Of a DNA stretch of 64,000 nt, positions 8,737 to 16,593 are shown piece after piece (position 1 is the first letter of the stretch; the number at the start of each line of letters is the position of its first letter). The DNA lies in NCBI RefSeq assembly GCF_022829295.1, contig NZ_JAKSYH010000251.1:1-64000 (forward strand). The letters are read 5' to 3'. A program made the translations under genes and the position numbers. Below the pieces are notes generated by a model. That model saw only the letters and a program-made list of their open reading frames with translations, was not told the origin of the DNA and ran no database searches. The stretch is from Methylobacterium sp. J-088 (GTDB lineage Bacteria; Pseudomonadota; Alphaproteobacteria; Rhizobiales; Beijerinckiaceae).

Positions 8737-9567
8737 TCACGGTCCGCTGATCGGCCCGAGTTCGTGGCGGGCGAGGATCGCCTGCCCCTTCTCGGACACG
8801 AGGAACAGGGCGAGGCGCATCGCGTCCGGGTTGTCGGTGATCAGTGCCATGGCGTAGGTCGCCGGCACCAACAGGTTGGGCGGAAGCTGCACGAGGCTTA
8901 GGCCGGGCGCCTCCTTCATGGTACCGCTCTGGCCACTGCAGTAGTACAGCAGCGCGTCCGCGTTGTTGCCTAGGAACACGGTTGCGCTGGGGCTACGGCC
9001 CGCCATCGGCACCATCGTATTGGGCGAGCCGAGCAGCTTCAACGCCTTCTTCTCCAGCATAGCCTTGGACCCTGGATGTGCGGTCTCGGCTCGATCGAAT
9101 ACGGCCTGGGCGTAATCGCCGCCAGGATCGGCGCCTGGCGTCGAGGTTGCCAGCCGCAGGTCGGGTTTGAGCAGGCGATCGAGGAGGTTGTCCGGGGTCA
9201 GACCAAGATCAGCGCGGGCGAGCACGCACATCGTGTTACGAGCAAACGGCACGACATCCTTGGCCCTGCCTGCATCGACAAGGCGGCGCGGGCTGGCAAG
9301 GTCGGCTGAGAGATAGAGGTCTGCCTTCTCGCCATCCTCTATCCGCTTTCGCAGCAGTCCAGCCGGCCCGAAGGTCGGTGCCGCCACCGCCTCGGCAGGG
9401 ATGCCTGAGGCAGCGATCACGTCCTTGAGCGCAGCCACGAGGCTGCCAGCAGCATAGACCTGCATCGGCTCAGCCCACGCTCCGCCTGTAGATGACAGCG
9501 TGAGGCAGCCGAGGAGAGCTAATTGCCGAAGGATGCGCGAGGGTATGGTGAGACGGGTGGCGGGCAA
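8737..9567 (-). CDS. Second molybdate-type substrate-binding protein (ModA family)
   Basis: A 276-residue exported binding protein. A signal sequence (LALLGCLTLSSTGGAWA) precedes VYAAGSLVAALKDVI, GPAGLLRKRIEDGEKADLYLSADL and DALLYYCSG, the ModA-fold pocket segments. It is clearly diverged from the ModA at 7176-7955, so it may prefer another oxyanion such as tungstate. It is convergent with the preceding gene and has its own Mo-box-like palindrome 27 bases upstream. No permease or ATPase gene follows. Confidence 0.85.
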   Translation of the reverse strand: MPATRLTIPSRILRQLALLGCLTLSSTGGAWAEPMQVYAAGSLVAALKDVIAASGIPAEAVAAPTFGPAGLLRKRIEDGEKADLYLSADLASPRRLVDAGRAKDVVPFARNTMCVLARADLGLTPDNLLDRLLKPDLRLATSTPGADPGGDYAQAVFDRAETAHPGSKAMLEKKALKLLGSPNTMVPMAGRSPSATVFLGNNADALLYYCSGQSGTMKEAPGLSLVQLPPNLLVPATYAMALITDNPDAMRLALFLVSEKGQAILARHELGPISGP

Positions 9568-9593
9568 TGATGCCTCCAGACGGCTAGAGCAGT

Positions 9594-9615
9594 GCTATAT
9601 CTGTTCGGATATAGC
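9594..9615. promoter_or_regulatory. ModE-type operator before the second modA-like gene
   Basis: A perfect inverted repeat, GCTATATC and GATATAGC, separated by TGTTCG. It shares the GCTATAT core with the site between modE and modA and the TATATC/GATATA arms with the site at 6616-6637. It lies 27 bases upstream of the reverse-strand start at 9567. Confidence 0.65.
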
Positions 9616-9671
9616 CCAAAGCCTGGCAGGATCACCCCTGGCACATGCGTTTCAGGCATCGAGTCGAGGCG

Positions 9672-10166
9672 TCAGTCGTCGGTCTCGAAATCACCCGGTT
9701 GCGGCGGGGCGATCGGCGTGAAGAGGGTCCGGTCTGGCTTGAGGTCGAGGAGTGGTGTGCCATCGAGGCAATCGAGGCCCCTGACCGTCAGGATGTTGCC
9801 CTCGATGGCGACGAGCGTGGCGATCGATGTTCCGATTGGGTTCGGCCGCACGGGCGAGCGCAGAGCAAAGGTGCCGCGCGTGCTCCCATTGTTGGCCGGG
9901 CTCTGCCGCACAAGATCTCGTCGGGAAGCATCGAGCCAGTACAGCACCTCAATCCAAGCGAATTTTGCTAGCCCGTCTAGCGCTGCGCCCCAAGGTTCAA
10001 ACAGCTCGATACGGCAGATCGGGCCATCCGACCTGCCTTGTCGTGGGCAAGCGAGACGATCGGTCCAGGGGGTGTGGATACGACCGATGTAGACCAATCC
10101 GGCGTCATCGGCTGCAGGTGCCGCGACTGCGACTTCGCCGGTTCTAATTTCGTTGAGGCGCACCAT
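9672..10166 (-). CDS. trmO: tRNA t6A37 N6-methyltransferase TrmO (TsaA family)
   Basis: A 164-residue protein of the TrmO/TsaA (UPF0066) family, which methylates N6-threonylcarbamoyladenosine at position 37 of some tRNAs using S-adenosylmethionine. Signatures are GLVYIGRIHTPW near the N-terminus, CRIELFEPW, FALRSPVRPNPIGTS and the C-terminal LDCLDGTPLLDLKP. It lacks the C-terminal extension of E. coli TrmO, as many bacterial versions do. It lies upstream of the second modA on the same strand but is separated from it by a Mo-box, so cotranscription is uncertain. Confidence 0.85.
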   Translation of the reverse strand: MVRLNEIRTGEVAVAAPAADDAGLVYIGRIHTPWTDRLACPRQGRSDGPICRIELFEPWGAALDGLAKFAWIEVLYWLDASRRDLVRQSPANNGSTRGTFALRSPVRPNPIGTSIATLVAIEGNILTVRGLDCLDGTPLLDLKPDRTLFTPIAPPQPGDFETDD

Positions 10167-10602
10167 GGACGGCCTTCTCCCATGGACATCAGGCTCACGC
10201 CACTAGGTTAAAGCCAGCTGCGTAACACTGAACAGCGCGAAGGGAATTTGCGTCCGATTGCACGATCGTTGGCCATGGGCCGGCGCTCGCGGTGTCCAGC
10301 TCCCCCGCAATGCACCGACCCTCGCACGACCGCCCGACCGAGGCTCCACGGGCGGGCGGCAGGGAACTGGCCTGCGTCCGCCTGTCGTCGCGTACTCACA
10401 CCGCCGCACGTCTTGCGGCGTCGCGAACGCCTCGGATGTGCAGTCAGAAGAGAGGGCTTTCATAACCATTCTGACGTCGATGTCATCCACAGGGTGCCTT
10501 CAGCCGAACCGGAACCGGCTGATGCTGTCGCCGTTGACCTACCAGATTGGATCTGTTCTAATTCGCAACAAGACGGATCGACCATCGAGTAGGGGCACCG
10601 AC
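10167..10602. other. Intergenic region, no gene supported
   Basis: Divergent spacer between trmO and the small cysteine protein. A long frame runs into the latter from 10258, but its upstream half has no family resemblance. Nothing else recognisable is seen. Confidence 0.4.
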
Positions 10603-10803
10603 ATGGCCAACGCGCACTGCGAGAGCTGCAAGTTTTTCGACGAGCACAAAGGTAACGGCGCTTCCGCTCAGGGTGATGCCGGCCTGTGCCGCTTCAACCC
10701 GCCGATCAGCCAGCCGGCGCCGGAGGCGAAGGGCTTGTGGCCGGTGGTTTCGTCCGAGGACTGGTGTGGTCACTTCACCGCAGAGATGACTGCGGCCGAG
10801 TAA
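10603..10803 (+). CDS. Small four-cysteine protein, hypothetical
   Basis: A 66-residue protein with a CESC motif at the N-terminus, a GLCRFNPP segment in the middle and DWCGHF near the end. These four cysteines (C-x2-C ... C ... C) could hold zinc or an iron-sulfur cluster. The frame is open far upstream, but the ATG at 10603 follows an AGGGG ribosome site and begins the conserved-looking part. A strong terminator follows, so it is probably a single-gene transcript. Function unknown. Confidence 0.7.
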   Translation: MANAHCESCKFFDEHKGNGASAQGDAGLCRFNPPISQPAPEAKGLWPVVSSEDWCGHFTAEMTAAE

Positions 10804-10837
10804 ACCGTTCTCGTCGCATCCCTCACGGGAACGCGGG

Positions 10838-10861
10838 GCCAGCCTTCGGGCTGGCTTTTTT
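10838..10861 (+). terminator. Intrinsic terminator after the small cysteine protein
   Basis: A seven-base-pair GC stem (GCCAGCC and GGCTGGC) closed by a stable TTCG tetraloop is followed by six T residues. It lies 35 bases after the stop codon at 10803. Confidence 0.9.
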
Positions 10862-11367
10862 ATTGCTGTGTCGTCACGACTGCCGATCGATAGAGCCGAT
10901 CGGATGCTCGGCACAAAGCCGACTTTCTCGTCGAGCTGATGCTGTCCAAGCTGCCACGTTCCAGCGCGGCAGTTCCAATGCACTTGCCCTATTGGAACGC
11001 TGCACTCCGCGCTCGCTTTAGGGCGAAATAGCAGGGTGCGGTTTCCACCCCAGACCGAACCTGCCGAATGGCAGACGTACGCTCGCTCTGCCGGGGAAGG
11101 CTGTCAACGGTCATGGCGGCAGGGTCGGGTCGGTAGGAGGTCGTCCGCTTTTCCCGACAAAACGGCTTCGAAGCAGACCGGCCGGTTTCAGCCAGATCTA
11201 GAAACATGGGTATGCGCGACCGTACGAGGTACGAAGAGACCCTGTAGTCGCTTCCATCGCAGGGCCCTTTGATTGCAAATTCGAATTAGATGCCAGGGCT
11301 CGCGCATCATGTGTGAACCCGGCTACGACTTGCCGATGCCCGATCGTGGAGGGCGCAGGTAGCTCGC
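10862..11367. other. Intergenic region with a decayed repeat
   Basis: Half a kilobase with no supported gene. Bases from about 11138 to 11190 (GTCCGCTT ... GAAGC.GACCGGCCG ... TC.GCCA) resemble a stretch at about 19689-19740, suggesting two degraded copies of a dispersed element. The promoter of the histidine kinase should lie near the right end. Confidence 0.35.
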
Positions 11368-14300
11368 ATGCCCGACACCCACCCGCTGATCCAGCGTCCA
11401 GGCCTGCGGGGCGCGCGTCCGCTCGCCGGGCTGCCCAGTTCGCCGCTCGCCTACGGCCTGCTCGCCCTGGCCTTGACGGCGGTCGGGTGGAACTTCGTGG
11501 CCGGCGATGCCGCTCGTCGCGAACGGTTGCACCGCCGAGAGTTGATCGGCCACAGCGAGCGCCTGCTCTCGACGATGAAGGATTTGGAGACCGGCATGCG
11601 CGGCTACGCGCTCACCGGCAAGCCCGAGTACCTCGAACCCTATGCCGATGCTCTCGGCCGCATCCCCGGTGAGAGCGCCTTCCTCGACAATCTCGACGGT
11701 GGCTCTTCCGATCCAGCGATCGCGGCACTCACTCCCGTGCGCAAGCTGATCGGCGATGAGACGGTGTTCTCCGACCGGGTCGTGATCGCGCGGCGTGACC
11801 AGGGGTTCGACAGCGCAGAAGCCCTGATCGAGACCGGCGCGGGCAAGCGCCTGATGGATGCGATCCGTGCCGCCACCGCGACGGCCAACCGATCCGCCGC
11901 GGAGGCGTCGGCGGAGAACGACCGTCGCGACAGCTTGCGCTACACCGCTCTGACGGCGTTCAGCCTGCTTTGCGCGACCCTCGCGATCGTGCTGCTGGTC
12001 CGCCTCACGATAGTACGGCGCCGCGAGAGCCAACGCAGCAGCGGGCTGTTCGAGGGCGTGCTCGCCAATGCCCCGGTCGGGCTCGGCTTCCTCGACGGCG
12101 GGTTTAACATCCGTCACATGAACCGCGCCCTGGCGACGATGAGCGAGCGCGGCTTCGGCGCGGATCTCGGCGCACCGATCTGGACGCTTCTCCCTAAGCT
12201 GGAAGATCAGCTCACCCCGCTGCTGGAGGCGGCGCGCGACCACGGCCTCGTCAGCGCTGACGTGCCGGTCAGCGTGCCGAGCGAGAGCGCGCCGGGCGGG
12301 ATGCGCCACTTCCGCATGAGCTTCTACCCGCTGTGCCAGGATGAAGGGTCGGCTGTGGCCACCGGCGTCGGCCTCGTCGTGGCGGACGTAACTACGGCCG
12401 TCCTGTCCGAGGCCCAGGTCCGAGCGGGCGAAGCGCTGCTGCGGAGCGTTCTCGACACACTGCCGGTGGGCGTGCTCATCGCCGACGCGCCGTCCGGACG
12501 GATCACCGGCCACAACGCCCGCGCCGAGACGATCCTCGGGCACGGGGTGCTGCCCGCGCAACCCGGCGAGGGACCGGCCCGCTGGGTCGGCTTCCACGAG
12601 AATGGCCGGCCGGTCGAGCCGAGCGAGTGGCCGCTGATCCAGGTGGTGCGCGCCGGCGAGCCACAGTCCGAGCTGGAGGTCGACTATCAGCGCGGCGACG
12701 GTGCCCGCGCCTGGGTCGGCTTCGCCGGCGCGCCGATGCGGGATGCCGAAGGCGCGCTCATCGGCGCTGTCGTTGTGGTGTCGGACATCGACGCGCGCAA
12801 GCGCTCCGAGCACGTCCTCGCGGCGGCGAAGGACGCCGCCGAGGAGGCCAACCGCGCCAAGTCCGAGTTCCTGGCCAACATGAGCCACGAGCTGCGCACC
12901 CCGCTCTCGGCGGTGATCGGCTACTCGGAGATGCTGCAGGAGGAGATGGAGGACGCCGGCCAGGCGGACCTGCTGCCCGATATGAAGAAGATCGAGGCGA
13001 ACGCGCGCCACTTGCTCGGGCTGATCAACGACGTGCTCGATCTGTCGAAGATCGAGGCCGAGCGCATGGAGGTGTACCCGGAAAGTATCGACGTCGCCGC
13101 GACCGTGCGCGACGTCGCCGCCACGGTGGAAGCCCTGGTGGAGAAGAAGGGCAACGCCCTGGTCCTCGACATCGCGGAAGGGCTTGGCGGTGCGTACACG
13201 GACGCGACCAAGCTGCGCCAGTGCCTGATCAACCTGCTGAGCAACGCGGCAAAGTTCACGGAAGGCGGGGAAATTACGCTGTCGGCACGCCGGCAGACGG
13301 ACGCCGAGGGTGATCGGCTGGTGTTCGCGGTGGCCGACACCGGCATCGGCATGAGCGAGGAGCAGGCGTCACGCTTGTTCAAGCGCTTCAGTCAGGCCGA
13401 CGCCTCGACCACGCGGCGCTTCGGCGGCACGGGGCTCGGGTTGGCGATCACCCGGGCGTTCGCGCACATGCTCGGCGGCGACATCGCGGTCGAGAGCCGT
13501 CAGGGTGAAGGTACGACCTTCACCCTGACGCTGCTGGCGAGCGTGGCCGAGGGCGAGGAGAGACAGGCGCAGGCGAGATCCCCGCGGGCGCCGCAACCCT
13601 CGGCCGAGTCGATAGCCGGCAGCGAGGTCTTGGTCATCGACGACGATCAAGCCACCCGTGACCTGCTCGCCCGCTTCCTGGCCAAGGAAGGCTTCCACGT
13701 CGCAACGGCGGCTGATGGAATGGCAGGGCTCGAGCAGGCGCGCACGCGGCGTCCGCGCGCAATCCTGCTGGACGTAACCATGCCGCGCATGGATGGATGG
13801 GCCGTGCTGCGCACCCTGCGCGCCGACCCGGAGCTCGGCGATCTGCCCGTGATCATGGTCACGGTGCTCGACGAGCAGAACCTCGCGTTCTCGCTCGGGG
13901 CGACCGACTACCTGCAGAAGCCGGTCGACTGGGTACAATTGAAGGAAGCGATGGAGCGGTTCCGGCCGAAGGCCCATGACGGGCCGGTGCTGGTCGTGGA
14001 CGACGACGGCGACCTGCGCGCGTTGATGGCATCCCAGCTCACCCGGGACGGCTGGCAGGTGGTCACGGCGGCGGACGGCCGAGCGGGCCTGGCGGCGGTC
14101 GGCGAGCACCGGCCGCGGTTGATCCTGCTCGATTTGATGATGCCGGAACTCGACGGCTTCGGCTTCCTGCGCCTGCTGCGCACCCGCCCGGAGTGGTACG
14201 ACATTCCCGTGGTGGTTCTGACGGCCAAGGACGTCACGGCGGACGACTTCCGCCAGCTGGCCGGGCAGGCCGACCGCGTGGTGCAGAAGGCCGGCCTGTC

Positions 14301-14421
14301 CTTCTCCGACCTCTCGGCGCTCCTGACGACGCTCTACGGAGCCGATCCCGCCGAGCATCAACACGGTGGGCTGGGATCTGATCAGGCCGACGGATCCGGG
14401 ATGACGACGTCGTCCGAGTGA
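11368..14421 (+). CDS. Hybrid sensor histidine kinase, CHASE3-PAS-PAS-HisKA-HATPase-REC-REC
   Basis: A 1017-residue membrane sensor. One transmembrane segment near residues 28-45 is followed by a periplasmic CHASE3 domain (MKDLETGMRGYALTGKPEYLEPY, about 55-190) and a second membrane segment near 195-215. Two PAS-like domains follow (about 225-345 and 355-470). The HisKA domain has its phospho-accepting histidine near residue 506 in NMSHELRTPL, and the HATPase domain has an N-box in LINLLSNAAKF and G-boxes in DTGIGM and GTGLGL. Two receivers follow, with acceptor aspartates near 801 (LLDVTMPRMDG) and 921 (LLDLMMPELDG). No DNA-binding domain or cognate regulator gene lies next to it, so it is an orphan. 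The signal is unknown. Confidence 0.92.
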   Translation: MPDTHPLIQRPGLRGARPLAGLPSSPLAYGLLALALTAVGWNFVAGDAARRERLHRRELIGHSERLLSTMKDLETGMRGYALTGKPEYLEPYADALGRIPGESAFLDNLDGGSSDPAIAALTPVRKLIGDETVFSDRVVIARRDQGFDSAEALIETGAGKRLMDAIRAATATANRSAAEASAENDRRDSLRYTALTAFSLLCATLAIVLLVRLTIVRRRESQRSSGLFEGVLANAPVGLGFLDGGFNIRHMNRALATMSERGFGADLGAPIWTLLPKLEDQLTPLLEAARDHGLVSADVPVSVPSESAPGGMRHFRMSFYPLCQDEGSAVATGVGLVVADVTTAVLSEAQVRAGEALLRSVLDTLPVGVLIADAPSGRITGHNARAETILGHGVLPAQPGEGPARWVGFHENGRPVEPSEWPLIQVVRAGEPQSELEVDYQRGDGARAWVGFAGAPMRDAEGALIGAVVVVSDIDARKRSEHVLAAAKDAAEEANRAKSEFLANMSHELRTPLSAVIGYSEMLQEEMEDAGQADLLPDMKKIEANARHLLGLINDVLDLSKIEAERMEVYPESIDVAATVRDVAATVEALVEKKGNALVLDIAEGLGGAYTDATKLRQCLINLLSNAAKFTEGGEITLSARRQTDAEGDRLVFAVADTGIGMSEEQASRLFKRFSQADASTTRRFGGTGLGLAITRAFAHMLGGDIAVESRQGEGTTFTLTLLASVAEGEERQAQARSPRAPQPSAESIAGSEVLVIDDDQATRDLLARFLAKEGFHVATAADGMAGLEQARTRRPRAILLDVTMPRMDGWAVLRTLRADPELGDLPVIMVTVLDEQNLAFSLGATDYLQKPVDWVQLKEAMERFRPKAHDGPVLVVDDDGDLRALMASQLTRDGWQVVTAADGRAGLAAVGEHRPRLILLDLMMPELDGFGFLRLLRTRPEWYDIPVVVLTAKDVTADDFRQLAGQADRVVQKAGLSFSDLSALLTTLYGADPAEHQHGGLGSDQADGSGMTTSSE

Positions 14422-14446
14422 TCAGCCCGTCGACGCATGCGCCAGA

Positions 14447-15946
14447 TCAAAGATGTGGGTCGTCGGCCGCTCGGAGCCTGCCCGCCGCGATGGCCGTCCG
14501 GAACGCCTGATAGTCCGCCTCGTTCCGGTCACCGTAGGCCATCGCCCAATCGGCGAGGGCCTCCCGCAGGTCGGCGCGGCCATCGTGGCCGCAATAGCCC
14601 GCGATCGCCGCCGCATCCCCGGTCCGCGCATGGGCCTTGGCCAGCAGGGCGCCGTAGGCGTGCGAGAAGTACAGCAGCGACCGGCCGGTCATGCGCGCGA
14701 CCGGAATCTCGCCCTTCATGTTCTTCATCTGCCGCACGTAGAACGGCCGACCATCGATCTTCGTCCAGCCCAGCAGCGGATCGCCCACCGCCTGCAGCAG
14801 ACGCTGGCCGTAGATCACGCGCTCGCCCTCATGGTCGGCGTAGGGCTTGGGCATGCCGCGTAGATACGGCGCGTGGGCCGGTCGCACGGCTTCCTTGACC
14901 TGGAGGAAGAGCGCGTCCTGGTCCGAGTTGCCGCACAGCAGCGCGACGTACGCCCGGGTGCCGACGCTGCCGACGCCGACGACGCGGTGTGCGACGTCGA
15001 CCACGTGGTAGCGGCTGAGCATGAACCGCCGCTCGCGCGGCAGCGTCTCGGCGTAACGCTCCAGGCCGGTGGTGACAGCCTCGCGCGTCGCCTCGTCGAC
15101 GCGGACGAGGATCGGCGGCTCCTCGCGGAAGCGCCAGCCGCCGTCCGTGCGCCGCTCGCCCACTCGATCGAGCAAACTCGTGTTGTTCTTCCGCCGCGCC
15201 TTCTCGACAGCCTTGCGCACCACGGCCTGCGAACGCGCGTCGATCTCGATGCCGGCGAAAGCGAGGTCCTCGGCTCGCGCCGCGCGCTGCCAGACGTCGA
15301 GCGAACCGCGCGGGGCGAGGTCGTCCATCGTGTGCTGGTAACCAGCCACCGCGCTCAGTACCGCCTGCCGCCGTTCGGCCGGCGGGACGTCGGCATCCCG
15401 CGCGGCGACCTCGATGCTCGCGCACAGGCGCTTCAGGTCCCACTCCCACGGCCCGACCGTGACCTCGTCGAAGTCGTTGAGGTCGAGCACCACCTCGCCC
15501 TGGGGTGAGCCAAACAGGCCGAAGTTCGAGATATGGGCATCTCCGTTCATCACCACGTCGATCGCCCCGCGAGGTCCCTGTGCGAGATCCCAGGCCATGA
15601 CCTGAGCAGCCCCGCGTAGGAAGGCGAACGGCGAGGACGCCATGCGGGCGACCCGCAGCGGAAGCAGGTGCGACTGTCGCCCGTCGTGGGCCGCCTCGAT
15701 GAGCGTGACCGGGTCGGGACGGTCGCGGGCGAGATCGAGCACGGCATGAGCCGAATGCGGTAGATCCAGGCGCAGGATCTTGCCGGCGGCGCGACGTTTC
15801 TCCCACGGCTCCACGCCAGAGCGCAGGTCGATGTGCGGGAAGTCTGCCAGGGGCTCTAGGACCGCCTCCTCGGCAGCTCCGATCACCGCCTCATGCTCAT
15901 CGGCCGCCGCCGATGAGGTATCCGTGGACTGCGCTGACCGTTCCAT
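14447..15946 (-). CDS. DUF2252 domain-containing protein
   Basis: A 499-residue protein matching DUF2252 along its length: SPFAFLRGAAQVMAWDL, VMNGDAHISNFG, VLDLNDFDEVTVGPWEWDLKRL, and near the C-terminus DAAAIAGYCGHDGRADL. GDAHxxNFG with a later DxNDFD resembles the catalytic loop and metal-binding motif of aminoglycoside-phosphotransferase-like kinases, so a kinase-like fold is plausible, but no substrate is known. It is convergent with the histidine kinase and ends 26 bases from it. Confidence 0.88.
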   Translation of the reverse strand: MERSAQSTDTSSAAADEHEAVIGAAEEAVLEPLADFPHIDLRSGVEPWEKRRAAGKILRLDLPHSAHAVLDLARDRPDPVTLIEAAHDGRQSHLLPLRVARMASSPFAFLRGAAQVMAWDLAQGPRGAIDVVMNGDAHISNFGLFGSPQGEVVLDLNDFDEVTVGPWEWDLKRLCASIEVAARDADVPPAERRQAVLSAVAGYQHTMDDLAPRGSLDVWQRAARAEDLAFAGIEIDARSQAVVRKAVEKARRKNNTSLLDRVGERRTDGGWRFREEPPILVRVDEATREAVTTGLERYAETLPRERRFMLSRYHVVDVAHRVVGVGSVGTRAYVALLCGNSDQDALFLQVKEAVRPAHAPYLRGMPKPYADHEGERVIYGQRLLQAVGDPLLGWTKIDGRPFYVRQMKNMKGEIPVARMTGRSLLYFSHAYGALLAKAHARTGDAAAIAGYCGHDGRADLREALADWAMAYGDRNEADYQAFRTAIAAGRLRAADDPHL

Positions 15947-16593
15947 CGACCTCGTCCAACCGCCTCAGACCACACCAACGGTTCGACCAGGGAATAAACC
16001 TTCCCGCTCAACGTGGACTTAACCGCACACCGAACCCACCGCATCCTCAGCCACTATCGCTCGGCACCTCGCCCGCAGGGTTGCAGCCAAGCAGCGTGGC
16101 TGGGCGACGAAGGCCCCGCTCTCGTTCGCAACTATGACTATCCCCTCCCCATCATCACCCTGCGGCTCGAACTCACCGCGCGGTCTCAGCGTCGCGTGAT
16201 CGCGATGGCGCAACGATTCTAGGGCGGCCGCCTAGATGGGATGAATGAAGATAAATTAGTCGCCAGCTGTACCCTCGGCGGTCGCATAGAATCTTCAGTG
16301 GCATCAACCTGTGATGCTTACTATTCGCGACCGAAGCCTCACACGCCGTTGCGCTAAGTTTGCCGATGCGAGGTGTGCGGTGACCGGTCCGCGGCTGTGA
16401 CCTCGCTGCAACTGGTCCGCCGTATCCACCGAAGTTGGGGTCTAACCGTCTTGTCCATCCTGTGTCTCAACCGTATCCGTTAAGCAGAAAAGTAAAGCAA
16501 AACAGCAGTTTATAACAATTTCAAACAACAAGGCAGCCACGTTGCATCTCTTTGCGGCGAGCGCGGGCGGCTGCTTGGATCGGGCTCGGGGCT
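15947..16593. other. Intergenic region upstream of the second receptor
   Basis: About 650 bases with no supported gene. The right third becomes AT-rich (16480-16540) and probably holds the receptor promoter. I looked for a cobalamin riboswitch and for a Fur/Irr palindrome and found neither. Confidence 0.4.

Noticed and set aside
16220..16550. A cobalamin riboswitch or Fur/Irr box before the second receptor
   Set aside because: Neither the conserved riboswitch core nor a clear palindrome could be found.
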